Assembly (NCBI GenBank): GCA_026996605.1
Contig: JALWLE010000126.1
Coordinates: 1-35,201, forward strand
Direction of reading: 5' to 3'
Length of the DNA: 35,201 nt
From: Flavobacteriales bacterium
GTDB taxonomy: Bacteria > Bacteroidota > Bacteroidia > Flavobacteriales > Flavobacteriaceae
Shown here in pieces: positions 16,548 to 25,183 of the stretch; positions within the stretch are counted from its first letter, which is position 1, and every line of letters starts with the position of its first letter. The notes under the pieces are model-generated. The model did no database searches. It was not told where the DNA came from and saw only the letters and a list, made by a program, of their open reading frames with translations. Made by a program: the position numbers and the translations under genes.

Positions 16548-18032
16548 ATGTTTCAAAAATTATTTACGGCAAAACAAATCAAAGAAATTGATAATCAAAC
16601 TATTATCAGACAAAAGCTCACTTCCGAAGCTTTGATGGAACGAGCGGTTAATAACTTGCATAAACAGCTCGTTAAAGCCCTAGCATTTGAAAAAAACATT
16701 TATGTTTTCTGCGGCAAAGGCAACAACGGTGGCGATGGTTTGGTGTTGGCGCGCCTGTTGCAGCCGGTTTATAATGTTACTTGTGTCATCGTGCCGTTTT
16801 CAAAAAGCGGTTCGCCTGATTTTGAAAGCAATTTAGCCAAACTGCAAAATTTACCGGTTAAAATATTGGATTTTTCCGATAACCAAGACTTGAAAATCGA
16901 TGATAATGCAATTATTATTGATGCTATTTTCGGTACGGGCTTATCACGTCCGGCTAGCGGTATTGCTCAAAAAGCTATCAAAATTATCAACCATTCCGGT
17001 GCTAAAATATTGAGTATTGATATACCTTCGGGCTTATATGCCGACCGTTCCAATACACCGGACGACCCGATTGTCAAAGCAGATAAAGTCTATAGTTTTC
17101 AATTCCCTAAAATCAGTTTCTTTTTTCCTGAAAATGCGGCTTATGTCAAAAACTTTGAAACGGTTGATATCGGTTTGGATGAAAGCATAATTGCCGAAAT
17201 ACCTACCAAAAATTTTATGCTGACCCCCGCAATAAAAAACATGCTCAGAAAACGCTCAAAATTCAGTTACAAAAATAATTTTGGTCATGCACTCATCGTC
17301 GGTGGCAGTTACGGCATGATTGGCGCCCCTGTTTTGGCGTCCAAAGCAGCTTTACGTATCGGTACCGGATTGGTTACCAATTACCTGCCTCGTTGCGGTT
17401 ATAAGATCAGCCAAACTTACGTACCGGAAGTAATGACACTGACTGACGCTTCAAAAAAATATTTAACAAAAATCAATGTTCCTGATAAAATTACGGCTAT
17501 CGGATTGGGCATGGGCATAGGCACCAAAACCAAAACCCAAAAGGCATTGAAACAGTTTTTAAAAACTAATAACAAGCCCCTTCTACTCGATGCCGATGCT
17601 TTAAATATTTTAGCCAAACATCCCAAATGGTTAAAATTATTACCCGAAAACACCATATTAACCCCACATGTAGGTGAATTTAAACGATTGGTCGGCGATT
17701 GGCAAAATGACAGTGAAAAATTAGAAAAACTCATGTCATTTTCGGCACAGCATCAAGTAATCACAGTTTTAAAAGGTGCTTATACAACTATTAGCGACGG
17801 TGAGTATTTCTATATCAATCCCGTAGCCAATGCCGCTTTGGCAACTGCCGGTAGCGGTGATGTATTATCAGGTATGATTACGGGCTTGTTGGCACAAAAT
17901 TATCAGCCCCTTGAAGCAGCATTACTCGGGGTTTATCTGCATGCACAAACAGCTGAAAAATATGTTGAAAATCATCGTGATTTTTCAATGATTGCTTCAG
18001 ATATTATTGACTTGATACCAAATAAAGATTGA
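16548..18032 (+). CDS. nnr: bifunctional NAD(P)H-hydrate epimerase / ADP-dependent NAD(P)H-hydrate dehydratase
   Basis: A 494-residue protein that repairs hydrated NADH and NADPH. The N-terminal YjeF_N epimerase domain (about residues 1-215) has CGKGNNGGDGLVLARL (55-70) and an IIDAIFGTG segment. The C-terminal ribokinase-like dehydratase domain (about 225-490) has GHALIVGGS, LLLDADALNIL, and the phosphate/ADP loop ATAGSGDVLSGMI. Both domains are intact, as in most bacterial Nnr. The ATG at 16548 begins MFQKLFTAKQIKEID, the expected N terminus; the in-frame extension to 16485 overlaps fmt and reads as intergenic sequence. The small membrane-protein gene follows 7 bp after the stop. Confidence 0.95.
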   Translation: MFQKLFTAKQIKEIDNQTIIRQKLTSEALMERAVNNLHKQLVKALAFEKNIYVFCGKGNNGGDGLVLARLLQPVYNVTCVIVPFSKSGSPDFESNLAKLQNLPVKILDFSDNQDLKIDDNAIIIDAIFGTGLSRPASGIAQKAIKIINHSGAKILSIDIPSGLYADRSNTPDDPIVKADKVYSFQFPKISFFFPENAAYVKNFETVDIGLDESIIAEIPTKNFMLTPAIKNMLRKRSKFSYKNNFGHALIVGGSYGMIGAPVLASKAALRIGTGLVTNYLPRCGYKISQTYVPEVMTLTDASKKYLTKINVPDKITAIGLGMGIGTKTKTQKALKQFLKTNNKPLLLDADALNILAKHPKWLKLLPENTILTPHVGEFKRLVGDWQNDSEKLEKLMSFSAQHQVITVLKGAYTTISDGEYFYINPVANAALATAGSGDVLSGMITGLLAQNYQPLEAALLGVYLHAQTAEKYVENHRDFSMIASDIIDLIPNKD

Positions 18033-18039
18033 AACAAAA

Positions 18040-18252
18040 GTGGAAATTTTCAAGCATAAATATTTTAAACCGGTTTTGTATCTCTTGTTGGGACTGTATC
18101 TTTTTTTCTCATATTTTGACAAGAGCAATTTATATAGATTCGTTGCTTTTTTCGGGATATTTATGGCTATTTATCACTTTATAGTCATCTTAAATTTTGT
18201 ATTTGGTAAAGCTTATTTTGGCTATGAATTTGTTTTAAAAACGATTAAGTAA
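18040..18252 (+). CDS. small two-helix membrane protein (hypothetical)
   Basis: A 70-codon ORF with a GTG start directly after nnr (7-bp gap). The product has two hydrophobic stretches, about residues 10-26 and 31-53, with basic residues at both ends, fitting a small inner-membrane hairpin protein. It is rich in Phe, Tyr and Leu and contains no cysteines. I do not recognise a family. Support comes from tight coupling to nnr, base composition like the neighbours, and a plausible membrane topology. No ATG alternative keeps the first helix, so GTG is the likely start. Confidence 0.6.
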   Translation: MEIFKHKYFKPVLYLLLGLYLFFSYFDKSNLYRFVAFFGIFMAIYHFIVILNFVFGKAYFGYEFVLKTIK

Positions 18253-18326
18253 ACAAATATTAAATAACACTCTATTTTTTATTAACTTTACAATTCAAAC
18301 AGACTTTTAATTATCAGTTTACCAAA

Positions 18327-19598
18327 ATGTTTAAACACCATTTAATCAATCTATCACCGGACTTAATCAACCTGATTTTGGTCTTAGCTTTTTCATTAGC
18401 TATCGGCTTAGAATTGCGTCAAAACAATCTTAAAGCCAAAATCGGCAGTTTGTTTGGCACGGACCGTACGCATTTGTTTATCGGACTGTTAGGGTATATT
18501 CTTTTTGTTTTGTCCGGCAAACAACTGATTTTATATCTTGCAGGTGGAATAGCGCTATTGATTTTACTGGCTATCTACTATCATCATAAAATCATAAAAA
18601 ACCAAAGTTTCGGCATCACAACCATACTCGTCGCCTTAATCACTTATACTTTGGCACCTTTAATTTATACCAAACCGCTGTGGTTGAGCATCGCTGTAGT
18701 AACGATTGTCTTGATTGTAGTGGAATTAAAAAACTTTTTTTGGCAACTCAGTGGTAAATTTGATGAAAATGAATTTATCACGCTAGCCAAATTTTTATTG
18801 ATTTCGGGGGTGATTTTGCCTTTATTGTCCAATCAACCTATCAGTGAACAAATTCCGGTATCGCCCTTTAAAATTTGGGCTGCCGTAGTTGCTATTTCCG
18901 GCATTTCTTACTTGAGTTATTTGATAAAAAAATTTATTTTTCCTGACAAAGGCGCGTTTATTACCGGATTGCTCGGCGGTTTATACAGTAGTACGGCAAC
19001 GGCTGTAGTTTTGGCTAAAAAAAGTAAATATGCCAATGACCTGTATCAAATAGCTGCTGCCATAATTTTAGCCACCGGTATGATGTACATCCGCATCTTG
19101 ATTTTAGCATTTATTTTTAACCCACAAGCCGGTACGGCATTAAGCATACCCTTATTGGGTTTAGCAGCAGTATCTGCTTTGGCAGGCGGTTTGATATTTA
19201 AGAAAGCAGATAAAAATTTGTCTGAAAAACAAGATTTTAAAGAAACCGAAGTCAAAAATCCTTTGGAATTTAAAACGGCTTTACTCTTTGCATTTTTGTT
19301 TTTGTTTTTTTCACTGTTAACGTATTATGTCTTACAATGGTACGGACATGAAGGCTTGCATATTTTATCTTTTATAGTCGGGGTAACCGACATCGACCCG
19401 TTTTTGTTGAGTTTGTTTACGGGAAAATACCAAATCCTGTTGCCTACCTTGATTAAAGCCGTTTTGATTGCAACGCTTAGTAATAATTTGATGAAGCTGT
19501 TTTATGTAATGGCATTGGGAAGCCCGAAAATTCGCAAACCGGTTTTATGGGGATTCGGTTTGGTGATTTTAGTCAATCTGCTTTTTGTTTGGCTGTAA
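18327..19598 (+). CDS. MgtC/SapB family protein with DUF4010 domain
   Basis: A 423-residue polytopic membrane protein with about 12 hydrophobic helices. The N-terminal part (about 1-150) has the MgtC/SapB pattern, with LAFSLAIGLELRQ followed by a short cytoplasmic loop and FGTDRTHLFIGLLGYI. The rest fits DUF4010, including FITGLLGGLYSSTATAVVLAKK (about 213-234) and a VGVTDIDPFLLSL motif near residue 350, where charged residues sit inside predicted helices and suggest ion coupling. The family's transported substrate is unsettled. The gene starts 74 bp after the small ORF. Its last 30 bp overlap the 3' end of convergent rsmE. Confidence 0.85.
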   Translation: MFKHHLINLSPDLINLILVLAFSLAIGLELRQNNLKAKIGSLFGTDRTHLFIGLLGYILFVLSGKQLILYLAGGIALLILLAIYYHHKIIKNQSFGITTILVALITYTLAPLIYTKPLWLSIAVVTIVLIVVELKNFFWQLSGKFDENEFITLAKFLLISGVILPLLSNQPISEQIPVSPFKIWAAVVAISGISYLSYLIKKFIFPDKGAFITGLLGGLYSSTATAVVLAKKSKYANDLYQIAAAIILATGMMYIRILILAFIFNPQAGTALSIPLLGLAAVSALAGGLIFKKADKNLSEKQDFKETEVKNPLEFKTALLFAFLFLFFSLLTYYVLQWYGHEGLHILSFIVGVTDIDPFLLSLFTGKYQILLPTLIKAVLIATLSNNLMKLFYVMALGSPKIRKPVLWGFGLVILVNLLFVWL

Positions 19599-20300
19599 AT
19601 TATCCATTTGCAAATGCGCTGTCATCAAACTTACCAATCCGGCTGTTTCTGTACGCAAACGGTTAGGGGAAATACGAACGGTTTTAAAACCTTTATCTCG
19701 AGCTTTTTGGATTTCTTCTTCGCTAAATCCCCCTTCGGGTCCTATCAATATCAAAATATTTGGTTGTGATTTAATACTTTCGGACAAGACATCATCCGCT
19801 TGACAATATGCTATAAATTTTTGGGTATGATCAAAATTTTGTTCAAGAAAACGATCAAACCGGGTCAGCTCGTTGAGTTGCGGCTTGTACGCCTGCAAGG
19901 ATTGTTTCATCGCCGACACTAAAATTTTGTCATAGCGTGCCAAATTGATTTTTTTACGTTCGGAATAGCGGGTTAACAAGGGTGTAATTTCATCAATCCC
20001 GATTTCAACGGCTTTTTCCAAAAACCATTCAAACCGCTCATTACTCTTAGTCGGCGCCATGGCAACATGAATCCGGTACGGGCGTTGCGCTTTTTTGGTA
20101 ACCGATAATATTTTAATTTGCGTATGCTTAGGGTCTGCAGTTATTATTTCCGCTTCAAACCAATCCCCAAAACCATTGGTTAGATACAATGTATCACCGG
20201 TTTTTTTACGTAAAGATTTGGCAATATGACGGCTTTCGTCTTTATCAAAGGTATAATTTTTACTTTCAAAGCTTAAATCCGGCGCATAAAATAAATTCAT
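19569..20300 (-). CDS. rsmE: 16S rRNA (uracil-1498-N3)-methyltransferase RsmE
   Basis: A 243-residue SPOUT methyltransferase. An N-terminal PUA-like domain (DESRHIAKSLRKKTGD, about residues 21-36) is followed by the SPOUT fold with KSNERFEWFLEKAVEIGI (about 84-101), the knot motif LIGPEGGFSEEE (about 185-196) and RLRTETAGLVSL (about 212-223). It methylates U1498 of 16S rRNA using S-adenosylmethionine. Length is normal. The last codons and stop lie inside the end of the MgtC/DUF4010 gene on the other strand, an overlap of 30 bp. It is divergent from the GH16-like gene. Confidence 0.95.
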   Translation of the reverse strand: MNLFYAPDLSFESKNYTFDKDESRHIAKSLRKKTGDTLYLTNGFGDWFEAEIITADPKHTQIKILSVTKKAQRPYRIHVAMAPTKSNERFEWFLEKAVEIGIDEITPLLTRYSERKKINLARYDKILVSAMKQSLQAYKPQLNELTRFDRFLEQNFDHTQKFIAYCQADDVLSESIKSQPNILILIGPEGGFSEEEIQKARDKGFKTVRISPNRLRTETAGLVSLMTAHLQMDNLQPNKKQID

Positions 20301-20340
20301 TTTTTATATATTTGGCATTTTGTTTGTAGCAAATATACAT

Positions 20341-21315
20341 ATGTTTCGATTATATCTTATTCTAATTTTATACTTTTTCAGTCCATTGATAACCGCTCAA
20401 CAAAATAAAGCCTTGAGAGTCATTCATTTTGCCGGTCTTGATTGGTATGTACGTTCCGGGCAAGGCAATCCCGATAACAATTTGTGGCAAGACAGTAGTC
20501 AATCCGTATGGGTCGATGACCTGAACCGCTTGCATTTAAAATTGCGAAAAATTAACGGTAAATGGTACGCGGCAGAAGTTAGAAGTGTACAGCCTACTCA
20601 TTACGGCATTCATAGATTTTATGTAGCCAATCGTATCGATTTATTAGATAAAAATGTAGTCGGCGGTATTTTTATTTACAAAGGTCACAATCAAGAAATG
20701 GATATTGAATTTTCAAAATGGCGACAAGAAAACGCCCCCAATGCACAATTTGTAGTGCAACCGGAACAAACCGGCAATGTTTACAGGTTTCATTTAAAAC
20801 TTCAAGGCGATTATACCACTCATTTGATTAATTGGCAGCCTGATCATATTGATTTTAACAGTTTTTACGGACACAATATAATGCCCCCTAATTCCGATTT
20901 TGAGATTGCACGATGGTCTCACCGAGAAAAACAATTAATAGATGACAATCAATATTACATTCATATCAATCTATGGTTGTCAAAAAACCAAGCACCTGAT
21001 AATCAGCAAGAAGCGGAGCTTATTATAGCAAGTTTGGATACACCTGTTTCACCTATTGTCGTAAAAAATAAAAAGGCTTATAAAGATGTCACTCTTTATC
21101 CAAACCGGTCTTATGGACATCTTTTTGCTTACGTTTATGATGCCAAACAGATTTCCTATATCTTGTATGATTCTAAAAATCAAGTTGTTAAAAACAACAA
21201 GGTTGAACAAAATCATTTTAAAATCGATTTTACACACTTACCAAAAGGAAACTACAAATTGGTTATCCAAAACGCTTCCAAAAAATATACTTATAATTTG
21301 CAAAAGTCTTATTAA
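20341..21315 (+). CDS. secreted glycoside hydrolase family 16-like protein with T9SS-like C terminus
   Basis: A 324-residue protein. A signal peptide ends near ITA-QQ (residues 18-20). The body fits a beta-jelly-roll lectin/hydrolase fold with FAGLDWYVRSGQ, SVWVDDLNRLHLKL and the GH16 catalytic motif EMDIEF, where Glu119 and Glu123 flank Asp121. This is the intact nucleophile and acid/base pattern of beta-glucan, laminarin or agar-type hydrolases; the substrate is not deducible. The C-terminal region (about 240-324), ending DFTHLPKGNYKLVI and KKYTYNLQK, resembles a degenerate type A sorting domain of the type IX secretion system. ATG 20341 is preferred over an upstream TTG at 20320, as it starts the signal peptide. 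TATATTTG lies at 20307-20314. The stop overlaps the end of the convergent DUF2461 gene by 4 bp. Confidence 0.8.
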   Translation: MFRLYLILILYFFSPLITAQQNKALRVIHFAGLDWYVRSGQGNPDNNLWQDSSQSVWVDDLNRLHLKLRKINGKWYAAEVRSVQPTHYGIHRFYVANRIDLLDKNVVGGIFIYKGHNQEMDIEFSKWRQENAPNAQFVVQPEQTGNVYRFHLKLQGDYTTHLINWQPDHIDFNSFYGHNIMPPNSDFEIARWSHREKQLIDDNQYYIHINLWLSKNQAPDNQQEAELIIASLDTPVSPIVVKNKKAYKDVTLYPNRSYGHLFAYVYDAKQISYILYDSKNQVVKNNKVEQNHFKIDFTHLPKGNYKLVIQNASKKYTYNLQKSY

Positions 21316-21992
21316 TACAATGCCAACAACCATTCATTAAATTTTTGCATGGCTTGATAGTGTCGTACAATAAATACCGCTAAATTATCTTGATTTAAAA
21401 TTTCATCCGGAGTATAATACCTAATAGTATAAAACTGTTTGTTTAACAAAAACGGATAGGTTTTTGCCAATTCTTGCCACTGCTTAACCGGCAAACGTTT
21501 GTTACGTTCACCTTTAAAACCATCCGGAAATTGTTTAAGAATTCGCTTATCATGTAATATTGCTTCAAATTCTTCCGGATTTTTGGCAATTTTTTCTCTA
21601 ATAATATATAATGTATCTTTATCCGGACGGTATAAGCCACCGGCAATAAAATTTTCACCGGGTCCGAATTGAAAATAAATTTCAGGATAACGGGTATTTT
21701 TGCGCCCATTGCGACTGACAGCCGCGCCCATCCATAGTTTATAGGGGCTTTTATCTTTAGAAAAGCGCGTATCACGATAAAACCGGAAGGCTGCTTGCTT
21801 GTAATCAATTTGAATAGCCGGATCAATTTGCTGCATCAAATCAATCACTTGACAGATCAGTTCTTTAAATGGATAAAAAACATCCTTTTCATATACATCT
21901 TTGTGTAATTTGAACCATTCTCGGTTGTTATTTGCCGCAACTTCTTTTATAAACCGGTAAAATTGTGGCGTAATTAGTCCTTTTTTGCTCAT
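21312..21992 (-). CDS. DUF2461 domain-containing protein
   Basis: A 226-residue soluble protein matching DUF2461 (the TIGR02453 family). Typical elements are the N-terminal FYRFIKEVAANNNREWFKLH (about residues 12-31), FRFYRDTRFSKDKSPYKLWMG (about 69-89), and a GGLYRPDKDTLYIIRE segment (about 118-133). The family is widespread in Bacteroidota and has no established function that I know of. No signal peptide is seen. It lies between the GH16-like gene and susC but on the opposite strand, so it is probably an independent unit. Confidence 0.88.
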   Translation of the reverse strand: MSKKGLITPQFYRFIKEVAANNNREWFKLHKDVYEKDVFYPFKELICQVIDLMQQIDPAIQIDYKQAAFRFYRDTRFSKDKSPYKLWMGAAVSRNGRKNTRYPEIYFQFGPGENFIAGGLYRPDKDTLYIIREKIAKNPEEFEAILHDKRILKQFPDGFKGERNKRLPVKQWQELAKTYPFLLNKQFYTIRYYTPDEILNQDNLAVFIVRHYQAMQKFNEWLLALY

Positions 21993-22162
21993 AATTTATG
22001 CACAGTTTTTACTTTTTTTATAAAAATATTAACTTTTCTGAACAAATCTACTTTTTTTATTACTAAAAGTGAAAAACAAAATAAATAAAAGACTTGTAAG
22101 ATTTTTTTTTAAACAAAAAATATTAATTTTAGCTTAATTTTAACTTAACTAAAAAATGAACT

Positions 22163-25100
22163 ATGATGAAAAAACAAATTAATTTGAAATTACTGTTTTT
22201 GCTACTGGGTTTACTTAGTAGTTTAAACAGTTTTGCACAAATATCCGTGAGCGGTACAGTAACCGACTCAAACGGCGAACCCTTGCCGGGTGTCGAAATC
22301 ATTATCGTTGGGACACAAACCGGTACTGTAACAGACTTTGATGGTAAATATACCATTAAAGCTATAAAAGGTGATAAAATCAGAGCAAGTTATATAGGTA
22401 TGTCACCACAAACTAAAACTGTTACAGGTGCTAAACTAGATTTTGTCTTAAAAGAAGATGCGCTCGGATTAGATCAAGTAGTTGTAACCGCCCAAAGTGG
22501 TATTGTTACCAAAAAACAATTAGGTAGTGTGATTAACACAGTTAAAATGGATAAAATAGGGACACGTACGGTTTCAAATGCAGCTGAGGCACTACAAGGA
22601 ACTTTACCCGGCGCACGTATTATGAGAAATTCCGGTTCTGTAGCGCCTAGTATTTCTATCCGTCTTCGTGGTCCTTCTACCGTATTGGGTAGTTCTGACC
22701 CTTTGATTATGGTTGATGGCATGATTATCAACAATGATACCCGTAGTGCTATTGGTTCAGGAGGAAGTTCAGATCCTTTATCAGACATTGATTTGAATGA
22801 TATAGATCATATTGAAATCTTAAAAGGACCGGCTGCTTCAGCTATGTACGGTTCCATGGCAAGTAATGGTATTATTCAAATTTTCACCAAACACGGTAAA
22901 ACCGGAAAACCTAGCGTAACGGTTACTTCTAGTGTTAATATTAATCAAATTAGGAAATATAAGCCTTATAACAAAGTTTTATTAAAATGGGAAACGGATC
23001 CAAATACAGGAAACTTGATTACTGTTCCTATTGACAAACGTTATGATTATCAAAGCTATATTTTTCATAAAGCCTTTGGTTCATACAATAATGTTAAAGT
23101 CAGTGGTGGAACAGACTGGACTCGATATTCATTAAGTGGTTCGATTTTAGATAATGAAGGAATTATTAGAAATTCCAGCTACAACCGAAAAAATATTAAT
23201 TTGAAATTAAATCAAAAAATTTCGGACTGGCTTAAAATAAATTTAGGTGTAATTTATTCAAATAACAAGACCAAAGAAATCCCTTATGCTTATGCCTCCA
23301 GCTTTAAATATGCTCCACTACAATCTATCTTATTTGCAGACAATAGTATCAATCCTGTCAATCCGGATGGTACATATAACAGTTTAGGTTGGATGGGTAA
23401 TCCTTATGAAAGTATAGATAAGATTGATGCTAACTTAAATATTGATCGTATTATTAATAATTTTACGATTAATATGAAACCTATGGATAACCTTAACATA
23501 GATTATATTTTCGGTTATGACCATACCGGTTCTAACAGTCGTTTTAAAGTTCCTTACGGATTTGGAGCAGATCAAGATGGTGATTTAAGTTTTGCCCAAA
23601 ATAAATACGACATCCTAAGTTCGCATATTAAAGCTAATTATAATTATAATATTACCGATGATATTAAAACTTCTACCGGATTGGGTTATCAGTATTTGTA
23701 TAATAAAAAACTTTATAACATCCAACATAATCCAACACTCTCTATATTTGATAATTTAGATGTTATGAATGGCTCCAATAGTATAGTTGCTAATAGTTCC
23801 ATATACGAGTATGCCATTTGGGGTACATGGGTACAGCAACATTTTAATTTTTACGATAAATTTCATTTAACCTTAGGGGGGCGTTGGGATAAAGCTTCTA
23901 CTTTCGGAGACAATGTTCAATCTTTTTATCCAAAAATCAGTGGCTCTTTAGTTTTATCGGACTTTGATTTTTGGAAAAATTCTTTAGGAAAATTTTTCAA
24001 TTCGTTTAAATTAAGAGGTGCTTGGGGTGAAGCCGGAAATATGACTGCTTTAACCAGCCCTTCAAATATTAATGTAAAATATGGTTCTTTATACAGCTCA
24101 GATTCTTATTTAGGTCAAACTATATACGTACCTAATACAAAGAATGGTAATGAGCATATTAAGCCTGAAGTAACTCGTGAACTTGAATTTGGATTTGATG
24201 CTTCATTTTTAGATGGTAAAGCCGGATTAGAATTTACAGTTTATCATCAAGATGTTAAAGACTTGTTACTCAATACTGTTATGGCACCATCATCAGGTTT
24301 TGATTCACGAGTTGATAACGTAGGAACATTGACAAACGACGGTTTAGAAATTAGCTTAAAAGCAGTTCCCTATCAAAACAAATCTTTCCGTTGGGATACC
24401 TCAATTAATTATTCCACTAACAAAAACAAAGTTTCAAATATTTCCGGTGGATTTAAAACTTTAGGAGGTTATGGTACTTCAATTGCAGCTAACGGTTATC
24501 CTTTGGGAGTCTTTTATGGCTATTTTTATGCCACTGACTCTAATGGCAATTGGGTATTAGATGCCAATGGTAATCCGCAAAGAGCACGTGGTATTCAAAT
24601 AGATAAAGATGGAGACGGATTTCCTGAAAGTTACGAACAACAATTTGATAGTAATGGACAACCTGTCGGAACAAAATTGAAAAAAGTGATTGGTGATCCT
24701 AATCCGGATTATATCATATCCTTCAACAACAGCTTTAAATACAAAAATTTCGGTTTATATATTTCAATTGATGCCGTTCAAGGATTTGATATTTTCAGTT
24801 GGGATAAACGTATGGGACAATCCAAATCAACTTCAACAGGCGCTATTTTCACCGGATGGGAATTTGCCGGAGAAGATTTAGAAACCGGTAAACACGGCTG
24901 GTATGGTAGTCGCTTTTATATTTATGAATCACATATTGAAGATGGTTCATTTGTCAAACTTAGAAATGTTTCGCTTAGTTATGACTGGAACAAACCGATT
25001 AAAGGTATTAAATCGATACAATTTAACTTGAGCGGTTCTAACTTAATTTCTTGGGATAACTATTGGGGATATGATCCGGAAGTTAATTCTTGGGGAAAAT

Positions 25101-25180
25101 CAAATGGCGCACGTTCTCAAGATTATGCTAATATACCCATTCCAAAGGTTTATACATTTGGCGTAAAATTAAAATTTTAA
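22163..25180 (+). CDS. SusC/RagA family TonB-dependent outer-membrane transporter
   Basis: A 1005-residue outer-membrane protein. A signal peptide ends near SFA-QISVSG. A carboxypeptidase-regulatory-like beta-sandwich (about residues 27-100) contains GTVTDSNGEPLPGVEI. A TonB-box-like DQVVVTA segment (about 104-110) leads to the plug (about 115-245), with LQGTLPGARI, IRLRGPSTVLGSSDPLIMVDG and LKGPAASAMYGSMASNG. A 22-strand barrel follows and ends YTFGVKLKF. It lacks an N-terminal STN signalling domain, so it should not signal to an anti-sigma factor. An Asp/Gly-rich loop (DKDGDGFPE, about 815) may bind Ca2+. With the lipoprotein gene 3 bp downstream it forms a glycan or peptide uptake pair driven by TonB. 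Two adjacent ATGs (22163 and 22166) make the exact start ambiguous by one residue. Confidence 0.95.
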   Translation: MMKKQINLKLLFLLLGLLSSLNSFAQISVSGTVTDSNGEPLPGVEIIIVGTQTGTVTDFDGKYTIKAIKGDKIRASYIGMSPQTKTVTGAKLDFVLKEDALGLDQVVVTAQSGIVTKKQLGSVINTVKMDKIGTRTVSNAAEALQGTLPGARIMRNSGSVAPSISIRLRGPSTVLGSSDPLIMVDGMIINNDTRSAIGSGGSSDPLSDIDLNDIDHIEILKGPAASAMYGSMASNGIIQIFTKHGKTGKPSVTVTSSVNINQIRKYKPYNKVLLKWETDPNTGNLITVPIDKRYDYQSYIFHKAFGSYNNVKVSGGTDWTRYSLSGSILDNEGIIRNSSYNRKNINLKLNQKISDWLKINLGVIYSNNKTKEIPYAYASSFKYAPLQSILFADNSINPVNPDGTYNSLGWMGNPYESIDKIDANLNIDRIINNFTINMKPMDNLNIDYIFGYDHTGSNSRFKVPYGFGADQDGDLSFAQNKYDILSSHIKANYNYNITDDIKTSTGLGYQYLYNKKLYNIQHNPTLSIFDNLDVMNGSNSIVANSSIYEYAIWGTWVQQHFNFYDKFHLTLGGRWDKASTFGDNVQSFYPKISGSLVLSDFDFWKNSLGKFFNSFKLRGAWGEAGNMTALTSPSNINVKYGSLYSSDSYLGQTIYVPNTKNGNEHIKPEVTRELEFGFDASFLDGKAGLEFTVYHQDVKDLLLNTVMAPSSGFDSRVDNVGTLTNDGLEISLKAVPYQNKSFRWDTSINYSTNKNKVSNISGGFKTLGGYGTSIAANGYPLGVFYGYFYATDSNGNWVLDANGNPQRARGIQIDKDGDGFPESYEQQFDSNGQPVGTKLKKVIGDPNPDYIISFNNSFKYKNFGLYISIDAVQGFDIFSWDKRMGQSKSTSTGAIFTGWEFAGEDLETGKHGWYGSRFYIYESHIEDGSFVKLRNVSLSYDWNKPIKGIKSIQFNLSGSNLISWDNYWGYDPEVNSWGKSNGARSQDYANIPIPKVYTFGVKLKF

Positions 25181-25183
25181 AAA

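Noticed and set aside
20320-20340. Seven-codon TTG-start extension of the GH16-like gene
   Set aside because: The ATG at 20341 begins a standard signal peptide; the extension follows too closely on the candidate -7 box.
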